Part shown: in pieces, positions 55,401-64,000 of the stretch
Layout: each line of letters starts with the position of its first letter
How positions within the stretch are numbered: the stretch's first letter is position 1
NCBI GenBank assembly: GCA_033439295.1
Contig: JAVTLE010000004.1
Coordinates: 806,012-870,011, forward strand
Length of the DNA: 64,000 nucleotides
Direction: 5' to 3'
DNA from: Deuterostichococcus epilithicus
Taxonomy: Eukaryota > Chlorophyta > Trebouxiophyceae > Prasiolales > Stichococcaceae
Made by a program: the position numbers and the translations under genes
Notes under the pieces: generated by a model
What the model saw: only the letters and a program-made list of their open reading frames with translations
The model's database searches: none
Told to the model about the DNA's origin: nothing

Positions 55401-58400
55401 GCCGGCAGTCAGCGAGGAGGCGCTGGCTGCGCTCAGAGCCATGCAGGTGGTTGCTTTGGGCCGGCCCCCTGTGGGAGAACCCACATCTTGCAGTCCCTGC
55501 TCAGGCTGCCGCATCAGGTTGCGGATTGGTCGGTCGCGGCAGAAACGGTTCAGCGGTTTGACGCGCCTTTCGCTGTGTTGCACTGATGGAGGATTGCTCT
55601 GCTGCGACATGCAGCCGGCCGGGGAGCTGTCCAGGCGACGGGAGGCGCTGAAGCCGCTGGCGAGTCTTGTGCTGCCCAAGCGCTGGGGGCGTGACGCCAT
55701 GCACGCCGGTGTGGAGGCTGTGCTCACAGCCCTGCAGGTGCGATTCATGGACCTTTGACTCTGTAACGCTGGTTGATGGTGCAACGGTGTGCCCGCTGCT
55801 TTGGCTGACGCCGCCGAGGAAGGGCAGGGGCGGCCTTGCAGGGGGGCGCGCCAATGTGCCTGGCAATGCGACATTGAGGCGCCCTTTGCTGGAAACCGCT
55901 CATTGCCCTCAGCTCGTCGAGCATCGCCTGTCGGCGCAGCTGCTGTGGCTGAGAGATTGCAGGACTGTGCCTTGGTACCTAGCGTGTCGAAAGCCCATTC
56001 ACCTGCTGCCAACCACTACTGCAGGAGTCCAGGGGCCGCTGGCTGTGCGTTGACGCCGCGCGGGCAGCGGCGCGGCGGCGGCTGCCCGGAGGCACCGACG
56101 GCGCCCTGCTGGAGTTCAGCCTGCGGGCAGTCGCCTTCCGCTCCTGGGCCGACGTCGCTGTCTTCTCGTGAGTGTCCCCTTGCTACCAAAGGCGCTCTGC
56201 CACTAGCACACTGGGCATTCTGGAAGTGAGGGGCATCGCGCACATGGGCCGACCTCGCCGTCTCCTCGCGAGTGCTGCTGCACCGTGTGTCCTGACAGCT
56301 GCTCGGGCCAGGGCCAATGTCGTCGCCGTCTTCTCGTGACTGTCGAGTGTATGTGTGTCTTTAACAGCCTTTTTCGCCTAGGCTGGCGACGCTGGCTCCT
56401 CCTTTACACGCTGATGAACCAGTCGTTCCACTGCTCAACACCTTTAGGAGGGTTTGAGGGGGTTTCATATCAAACCTGCTCAGAGCCTGCCTGCTGGCCA
56501 GGCTCCCTCGTGTTAGTGGCTGCCGGTGTTACAAACATGCTGCCACTTTGCCTTCTGGCAAGTTCACCGTGGCACGCCTGAGCGCTTGCGATTCAACATC
56601 CGCAGGGAGATCGACGAGGCCAGCAAGCAGCAGTTCCTGCTGCTTGACTACGCCGCCGAAGCTGGCGCGGCCGCCGCCGAGTCGGGTGCCGGCGCGGATG
56701 CGGCCGTGCGCCCCGATGGGCCACCGCCGCCGCTGCCGCCCGTCCCGCGCCTGGCCATAGAGCCCCGCCGCTCCAGCGCCGGCGGCGGCGCGCGGTGCTC
56801 CAGCGCACGCAAGCACAAGCCGTCGGACGCTGGCGGCNCCGNCNGCGCNANTGGCGNCGGCNGCGCCANCGGCACAGCGGCAGACGTGGCGCANCCGTCC
56901 GGCGGCGAAGCGCTCGGCGCTGCGGCGGGTGACGGGGCCGCTGCAGACGCCCGCGACAGCGGCGCGGCGGCGGCCCCAGCTTCCGCAGCGGCGGCTGAAG
57001 GACTGCCAGAGCCTAGTGCCGCGCCACAACCCACGGCAGGGGCGGCGCTGCAGGTTTCAGAGCAGGCGTGTGTCCCTGACCCACAGCTGGCGGCAGTCAA
57101 GGCGGAGCTGCTAGCGGGTCCCGAGCCAGGGCCAGCCAAGCAGGAAGCAGACGCAAAGCACACGGTCGAGGCGATGCAGGGGGTACAGATCATGGAGGCA
57201 GATGCCGGAGCTGTGCTCGGGCCTGCAACGCCGGCGTCGCCACCGCCGATGCCGCAGCGGCTCATGCGCAGCCACCGGGTGGGCAAGGCAGCAGCGGATG
57301 CCAGCACTGTGGCGGCGGAGACATCGCACGGCGTAGCAGCCAACACTGCGGTGACGTGCAGCCCGGGGGCGGCGGACGGCAGTGGCAGCCTTCGGTGCAA
57401 GCCGCCGCTGCCGTCGCCGGCGGGCGCGACCCACGCAGTCAGCAAGGCACGGCAGCCGCTGCGCTCGGGGTCCGGGTCGCGCAGTCCGCGCCGCTCCGGC
57501 AAGAAGGGCAAGGCACTTGCAAGCCGCGTGGCCGGCGCGGCACCGGCAGACAGCCGGCCAAGCGGCGTGCGACTCGGTGGTGGAGGCAGCCACGCTGAAA
57601 ATTCAGCACCTGCCGGCGCTGGTGGAGCGCGCATGTCAGCGCCGCCGCCGCTGGCGGTGCCGCCGCCAAAGCGCATGCGCGCCGCAGCAAAGGCCGCGGA
57701 CGCCGCCAACCATGCACTGCTGACCGGTGCAACCCAGTACTTCCCCCAAGTCCCCGTAGGCATCAAGGACCGTGCACCGCCTGGTGGTGTCCGGAATGGT
57801 CCTAGCTCAATCTGCCCAGCCCACACCGGCTTGGTGTAACACGCATGCTGCCGTGCCAATTTGTCTTCGAATGTGCAGGTGCAAGGCCGCGTTGCCGCTG
57901 CTGTTGAATGCTTCTCGTCGTTGCGCTCCAGGCCAGCGTGGCAGCAGCAAGTCGGCGGCAGCCGGCAGGCAAGACTCGATCGCCTGGGGCCGCCGCGGCA
58001 GCCGCAGCATGCGCCGTGGGTCCCTGCCGGGGTACGGCCCTGGCCTGTGCCTGTGGCTAGCTTTCATGCGGTGCAGCTGCGCAGCATGTAAGGCTGCAGC
58101 TCGGTGGCATGTCATTGCCCGGTACTGCACAACTCGTAAATCCAGGCGCACGTTGGGGTTATATTGGAAGCGTCATGCTCAGTGGCCAGGAACGACGCGC
58201 ACGCTGCATAGCTCCGCAAACATGTGTTTGTTGGTCTTTGCACACCGACGCGATCCAAGCTTCCATCTTGATGTGAACGCGGCCTGCCATCGCAGCTCCC
58301 CGGCAAGGCGGCTCATGGCAAACGGCGTAGCCTCATCATCACAGCAGGGGCAGCCATGCAGCGATGGCGGTGACAAGTGCGCAGAACAGCGGGCGCATGC

Positions 58401-61400
58401 TGGGCAGTGCGGTGCGGGCGACTGCCGTGCCAGCAGCGACAGCCACGGCGAAGGAGTGACGACCAACGCTGAGCAGCAGGCAGGCGACGCTATCATGGCT
58501 GGCGGCGACGCAGCAGCAGGAACGACAGCAGCTCGGCCTGACTGCAGCAAGCCTGCAGGCGGCACCCTGCACTGCGCCGCCTCAGGCCAACGCCAGACGG
58601 GCTTCGCTGCTGGCCATGCGCCAAGGAGTGCAGCAGCCGCCGCCAGCGGCAGCGGCGGCGGGGCGGTGGGCTCGCGGCTGCGCATTGAGGCGGCGCAGCT
58701 GGCCGATGCCGCCGCTGGCAGCGAGAATGGCAGGTTGGCGCTTGAGCAAGTCGAACGGCCTCAGAACTGGGCAGTCTGCTGCTCTTCGTGCAGTGCCGCA
58801 GGTCAAATAGGTGCCAGGCCTCAAGATCACCAGCGCCAGCCGGATGGAGCCGCTCACCAGTTGACGACTTGCCAGCTCAGCAGTGAAAAGCTGCTTGCCG
58901 GCAATGATTGCCACCAGCAGCAGCTTTCAGGACATTGTTGTGCTGCTGTGTTCCATCCTTTCTTCCTTCGATACATGAAGGCCGCAGAAGGTATACTTCG
59001 GTGTGTGCCCGTGTGCAGGCTGCGCCGAGGGCCGACGGTCGACTACAGTGAGACGCGCAAGCGGCCGGCGCCGGCGGCGGCGCCGGCCGCCGCAGCCAAG
59101 CGGCCCCGCAGCCACCACAAAACCGCCAAGTCCTCCCAGTTGGGTCCGAATGTAAGTCGTGTCGCAAACCCTCTGAACACTAGTGATGTCGCACTTGGCT
59201 GTTGATAGGTTTTGCAGGCTCTGCGTCCTGACGGCCTCCCTTGGCAGCTTTGCAGGCAGAGTAGGAAGCAGCTGCCGCCGGTCCGCGGGGGCGCGGGGGG
59301 AAGTANNNGNNGCTCCCTCTCCCAACCCTAACCTTGTTGACTCAGCGTCATGCAGCCCTGCTGTCAGGACAGGTGTCGCCACTGGCTGCGATCATGCCAT
59401 GCAGGCTCCGGCCGCCGCCGCGCCGGCCGCTCCGCTGCAGCCCAGGAAGCCGTGGCAGCTGCTAACGCCGGGTGAGCCCTGGCCGCCGCACGAGAGGCCG
59501 CAGCCCGCACCGCCACAGCCCGGCAGCGGTACGCTCGCCGGCTGCGAGGATAGCGGAGCGACCCTGGCGGCGGCTGTGGGGTCGGAGGCTGTGGAGCCGA
59601 CGCTGCGTGACAAGGTGCTAGAAAGTTTTCTTTATTGACTTTTTGAATTGAACTGCCCTCGTCTTGCTTGTTCCCAGCGGCTGGCTGCGCTCGAGATGCA
59701 ATGCACGTGCTCTGTCCGCTTAAGGGAGCTCACTGCGCACGTGCAGCTCGTAAGGGGCGAGTTTTAGTTTCCGCCGCCGCGCAAGGCATTGGTGGTGCAG
59801 TCTCGGTGGTGCGGTCTTGGCAATGTTGTTGCCACCCAATACGTGCACCTGCCCACCAGGGGAAGCCTAGTGGTGTGCCCAGGAGTTTGACACGGCTCAG
59901 TACTTCTCAAGCGCAGTTTGTGGGGAAGCAGTGCTGTTCCCCGCGAGCCTCACGAGCCAAACCCTTGACATCCCGTGGACCGCGAGCTGCGCAGGTGCTG
60001 TGCGACCTGGTGTGCGTCTACAACGCGTGCGTCCGCTCCGCCGCAGCGCCGCCGGGTGTGCCCGGTCCGGTGCGCTGCGCGCCGGCGGACTCGCCGGACG
60101 CGTTTGCGACAGCGGTGCAGGTGCTACGGGACACTAAGCATTTCGTCAAGGACTACGGCGGCGGGTCGACTGGTGGGACTTCCTCTCTGTTCCGACATCG
60201 GAAACCCCATGCCCATGCGCTGAAGGACATCGTGCAACTGGTGAACTACAGCGGAGGCGGAGGCGCGGCTGGCGGTGGTTGCTGCCTTTGCATCCTCCTC
60301 GCGGGCTGCTGCTGTAGGCTCACATGGGGCTGAGCACCATTGCCATGGAGACATGCACGGCCTGTCAACAAAAGTGGTGGTCCTCCACACTGGCACTCAG
60401 ATGCCGCCAAGATTAGCCCTGCCCGCTCTACGAGGAAGCTGGTCAAACCTGCTGCACCCATGCGCTTGCGCTCAGCGACAGTGCAATTTCTTGTCCTTGG
60501 CATCTGCCGCCGCTGTGGGAATGTTGCACGGACCGGTCTGATTGCACTCGTGCATGCAACTCCGCAGCGGCCGGCGCCGCTGGCGTGCGGCTTCTGGCGG
60601 AGGTTGCCTTCGCGGCGGGGCCTCCGGCGGGCGCTGGCGCACGGTCCAACGGCCGCCGCGGCATTCGGGCTCGGCGGGTGCCCGGCCCGCCACCGGAGCT
60701 GCTGCAGCTGCCACAGGGCGCGCCCGCGTCGGCGCTCCCGGCCGCGGCGCAGGAGGCGTTCCGGGACACCTATCGGATGTTTGCAGCATTCGAGGTGGGC
60801 TCCGAAGCGCATGGCTGACTCTCGGTCAGCTGTGGCTGCACTCCGTTCGGCTGCAGATTGCTTTTGTCTGTGTGCTGTAGGTCTCGTAAGCAGCACAGGT
60901 CGAATCCTGCTTTAATTTGTGCTTAATCGATATGCGGGCGCCAGGTACCATAGCAATGTTGGATTGCTTCAACAACCGGTGACATGCATTGTCGGGTTAT
61001 TGCCATCCGAAGTGTGCCCAGTGCTGGTCGAGCGCCTGGGAGCGCCGAGCCATGTCCCTGGGAGGGGAAACGTTGCAGGACTCACCCCAGCAGGACTCTG
61101 GCGACTAGTTGGCACAGCGCAAGCCCAGGAAACACTTTTGATGTGCGTCTGCCAAGAACAGCGCATCTGTGGGTCGGACTCTCGCCGGCGGAGGACCTAT
61201 AGGGCATGTGCGACCAGCCCCCACACTGTTTGTCGGCATCTTCTCTTTAAGTTTGGGGTGTCTGCCTGACAGGTCGAGCGCGTTGAGGGGCTGGATGCCG
61301 GAGCGACCGCGAAAGACTTTGTCGGTCGCCCGCCGCTGGCGGTGCATGGCTCGGGGCTGCACAGCAGCGGCATCTGGCGCCATGCTGGTAAGTGCTTAGC

Positions 61401-61857
61401 CAGGGCTTCCAGTGTTACCGCCCGAGAGTGCTTCAGGCCTTGCCATGTGAAAGCTGTTTGTCGGCGGGCACGCAGCTGCCACCGCATCGAGCTACTCTGA
61501 AGCAACTCCCATCGCAGAGCGCTTCACTTTGGCGTGACTGACTTGCTGCGTCCATGGATCTGCCCTCATCGAGTTTTGAGCCTTCGTGCGTATGTGAGAC
61601 CAGCAGGCAGCCCAGGCAAGGGTTCGATCCCGGTCTCCACGCATGCAGGCGGGCCGGAGGACTGGCTGGTGGCCTGCTCCTGCGGTGTGCGCGATGATGA
61701 CGGCGAGCGCATGGCGGCCTGCGACGGCTGTGGCGCATGGGCGCACACTCGTTGCGCTGGCGTGTGCGACGAGGAGCCGGTGCCGCCGCTGTTCCTGTGC
61801 GCCGCGTGCACCGCCGCCGCCGCCGGCCGAACACCCGCACCAGCAGGCAGCGGCTGA
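52491..61857 (+). CDS. MMD1/MS1-type PHD-finger protein
   Basis: Phase-consistent exons: 52491-52746, 52949-53455, 53718-53830, 54140-54352, 54729-54860, about 55240-55446, 55615-55737, 56025-56167. Less certain exons lie in 56550-57780, 57875-58090, 58270-58800, 59020-59154, 59400-59620, 59995-60165, 60560-60795 and 61275-61385; the last is about 61650-61857. Landmarks of the plant MMD1/MS1 family appear in order: CDQCRIIGWQSHPVC, YDSRAHLLHGVLHQNGFGHL, RWGYAFGRGGFG, LRDTKHFVKDYGG, QEAFRDTYRMFAAFE, and a C-terminal PHD finger (CSCGVRDDDGERMAACDGC then WAHTRCAGVCDE and FLCAAC). Plant members are nuclear regulators, required in meiosis or pollen development, and the PHD reads histone H3K4 methylation in MMD1. 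The middle carries a long Ala/Pro/Ser-rich insertion absent from the plant family as I know it, with several ambiguous bases at 56838-56894 and 59306-59311. Confidence 0.87.
53889..53959 (+). repeat. Intronic echo of PHD-gene exon 3 and its donor
   Basis: It resembles 53769-53839, about three quarters identical by eye over 71 bp. GCCAGGTCAG is shared and the AGCAAGGT donor context is kept. The offset is 120 bp. Confidence 0.9.
54368..54384 (+). repeat. AGGGTTTT-like motif inside a PHD-gene intron
   Basis: TTTCAGGGTTTTCAGGC, about 16 bp after the donor of the exon ending 54352. A related CTCAGGGTTTGTG lies at 54900 in the next intron. Confidence 0.4.
54631..54694 (+). repeat. Intronic echo of PHD-gene exon 5 and its acceptor
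   Basis: It resembles 54721-54798. CGCAGGGCG(T/G)TGGCAAGGC and CACCCTGGGCGAC are shared. About 20 bp in the middle are deleted. Confidence 0.9.
56244..56342 (+). repeat. Two intronic echoes of a PHD-gene donor
   Basis: 56244-56275 and 56305-56342 copy the exon end and donor at 56142-56175. All keep GCCGTCT/GCTGTCT then CTCG and a following GTGA-like or GAGTG sequence, so three candidate donor contexts stand in a row. Confidence 0.8.
59321..59335 (+). repeat. Short telomere-like motif
   Basis: CCCAACCCTAACCTT, next to a cluster of ambiguous bases, in an intron of the PHD gene. Confidence 0.4.
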
Positions 61858-64000
61858 GCGCCGTGAAGGCTAGAACCACAGGGGCGAGCCTGCACCGCAG
61901 CTGCGGCTACTAAAAGCCTCCACCCTGTAGCGGCCGCTGGGGCCATGGCGGTCACGGGCCTGTGGCTATCGCTGTTGGTCCAGGGCAGTGTGTGCAGCCC
62001 GCTGAGAACGCGCCCCTGCATATTCGTTGCAGTGCTACTTCAGGCAGGGCATGATGGAGGTTGGAAAGTAGTCGTGCTCTCGACAACTGGGATCTGCAAA
62101 CAAATGGAATGTTAATTAAATATGGTCTAGGCCAGCGGGCACCAGCATTTTTGGAAGTTGATTCATCTGTAAAGCGACGTGATCCAGTGATGCAGCTCGA
62201 CTGCGCTAGCACGAGTGGTCTGGCCTTCAAAGCTTTACTGCCTGGCAGGTCGACTTCCGATGAGACCGCAGCTAAAAAGTCGTCTTGATTGCATGCCCTG
62301 ACAGAGCCGCATTGAGATTCTTCGGACCATCTGCAGTGCCGTCACCGCTTCCACAGGCGACGAGTCAGCTGCTCGCGCTTTGGATTTATTTACATTGCGG
62401 GGACAGTATTCACTGCACCACAGGTGACGACACACAGCGGCCACCGGCTGCTGCTGTAGCTGCCGCATGCCCGCATCACGTGCTGCTTGCCAGCCTCCAC
62501 TTACGCCTCGCTTGGTCCCGCCTCTGCCTGCTGGTGCTTTGACCGTGCCTGCGCTCCGAGCTACCTGCCTGGAGATATGCTTTGACGGTCGCTATTGTCA
62601 AAGTTTCAGAGGGGCCGTCAGGTGCTAGCGTATTGCTTGGCTGTTTGTTGTCACAGCCGCCGCTACCAATGGCGCACTTACTCCACGCCTCCCAAACCAG
62701 GTGCGGCTTTGGGACATGTCGAATTGTCAACGCCTGTCCGACCCCGCCTGATTTCATTCCACCCGCCCGCGCTTCGGAAGTCGTCTCTACATTGATGCAA
62801 TGCGGGGACAGTATGCAGCTTAGTTCGTCGTCGCCGCCGCGCAACAAGTGGGCTCGCTGTGATCGTGTCCGTGAATCCCGTAGCTGCCTGGCGGCCAGAA
62901 ATGACCTTTGCGTTGGATCCTGAGCAGGCAGAGTGTACTGCTCATGGGTCATGGTCACCCACGCAGTTGTAGTTTTCATTGGCAAGGGATTGCGCATGAC
63001 ATGCAACGCTCATCGATGAAAGCGCGCGCCTATTAAATTGTATGTTATTCATTGCATTTTGTAGTTATTCAGTGAAACGTCAGCATTTTGTACTGCCACT
63101 ACTACGACTGGGTCCCGCTGCCGGTCGGTGTCGCGCGGCCTTGTCGTCTCCTGCAGACCGCAATAATATACAGCTTGAAGTGACATCAATCTAATTGCAG
63201 AGTCTGCAACAGCATGACCCGCTCTAACTTGCGCCGGTGCAATTGCGATGCCATCACGCAGCTTCGGCGCAAAGGACTCGGCAGACGCAAGAGCAACGAA
63301 GACCACTGGATCAAAGTTCTGCAACACGACGATCTCGAAAGTTTGTTTCACAGCTGTTCGTTTTGGACGCTCGAATCGCTGTTGAAAGGTAGTTGCAGGA
63401 CGTTGGTCAAAATGGGCTTGCTGGGCAAACCCAAGGTCCGCCCACCAGCACTAGCAGAAAGTGTGCCTTCAGATTGAATCGATCAAGCCCGTGAGGATTG
63501 CCCGCATGCGAGCGTCGGCGCAGATTGTAGCATCCCCGTGGATGTCGTGATTGTTGATCGTTTTTGCGCGGGAAGGTGTCAGACAAACCTGGTAATCTCT
63601 TGCACATGATGGCCTTCTACGGGACATTCAGCTTGCACGCCGCTGACTTTGGGGCGCGGGGTGACCGTGAAACAGCTTTGATCTCTTCTGTCGTCAATAC
63701 GGCGGACGCTACGGTCGCCGTTAGGCAGGGCAATATCTGCTCACCTGAACACCGTCGTGCGACAGGTGCGGACCGTGTGTTGTCGCGAAAACCATGCGCG
63801 ACTGACTTGGACGCAGTGTAATGATCTTGCCGCCAGTCTGATGCGAGCAGGTGCACGGACTAGACCAACAGAGCTCGTGCACGTGGTCGTATTGCTACTG
63901 ACCGGCTCGAGAGCCGGCCATACAGTCGCTGCCGACCTTGGCGAGACGACTACTGACGGCTGCTGTAGCTGATGTATGATTGGATTTGGCGTACGGGTCG
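61858..64000. other. Terminal region with no supported gene
   Basis: Short open frames exist, for example 62582-62923 and 63214-63477 on the plus strand, but none has a recognised domain or a convincing splice partner. A GCGGGGACAGTAT core is repeated at about 62397 and 62800. A gene extending beyond the window is possible. Confidence 0.4.

Noticed and set aside
56648-57859. A 403-codon minus-strand ORF opposite the PHD gene
   Set aside because: Antisense shadow of an Ala-rich exon, no domain.
8121-59335. A chromosome end
   Set aside because: The telomere-like motifs are short, degenerate, scattered and inside introns.
61612-61640. A tRNA T-arm-like GGTTCGATCCC
   Set aside because: No matching acceptor stem or anticodon arm could be found upstream.
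1-64000. CRISPR arrays, prokaryotic operons or phage genes
   Set aside because: Intron-rich genes with GT-AG phases and eukaryotic families; no regularly spaced identical repeats.

Overview
This is eukaryotic nuclear DNA, most likely from a green alga of the Chlorophyta. It is GC-rich, its genes are dense in introns, nearly every intron ends in (T)GCAG, and the coding sequence is rich in Ala, Gly, Pro and Gln. Several products look plant- or alga-like: a plant-type (S)-ureidoglycine aminohydrolase with a signal peptide, an MMD1/MS1-type PHD protein, and an AFG2/CIP111-type AAA ATPase. Short TTTAGGG-like motifs lie in introns. Species cannot be assigned from sequence alone. I built gene models by hand, joining exons whose phases agree across splice sites and whose translation matches a family I know. 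No similarity search was run.

Layout, left to right: two tandem RBR ubiquitin ligases (+, 1.2-4.0 and 4.8-6.6 kb), the second ending in a CCCH zinc finger; a BABAM2/BRE homologue (-, 7.1-11.8 kb); exons of an unknown protein running into serine palmitoyltransferase subunit LCB1 (+, 12.3-19.2 kb); a copper amine oxidase (+, 20.1-28.0 kb); a partly resolved Rossmann-fold protein (-, about 29-30 kb); (S)-ureidoglycine aminohydrolase (-, 30.7-33.5 kb); a small secreted-looking protein (+, 34.0-35.1 kb); a tandem-AAA ATPase of the AFG2/SPATA5/CIP111 family (-, 36.2-44.4 kb); an F-box/LRR protein (+, 44.9-46.7 kb); a coiled-coil protein (+, 47.4-50.9 kb); a 101-residue basic protein (-, 51.3-51.8 kb); and a large MMD1-like PHD protein (+, 52.5-61.9 kb). 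The last 2 kb shows no gene I can support.

There are no operons. Two functional themes are visible. Four genes concern ubiquitin signalling (two RBR ligases, BABAM2, an F-box protein). Two concern recovery of nitrogen from organic compounds (copper amine oxidase and ureidoglycine aminohydrolase). Neighbourhood alone does not prove co-function in a genome of this kind.

The most unusual property is architectural. In most genes, introns contain degenerate tandem copies ('echoes') of the neighbouring exon, often including its splice junction, usually about 75-140 bp away. Telomere-like AGGGTTT motifs sit at or near several echo junctions or just inside donor sites. At least four introns appear to use GC donors and one appears to start with GA. 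Together this suggests that introns here grow, or arise, by local tandem duplication of exon-intron junctions.
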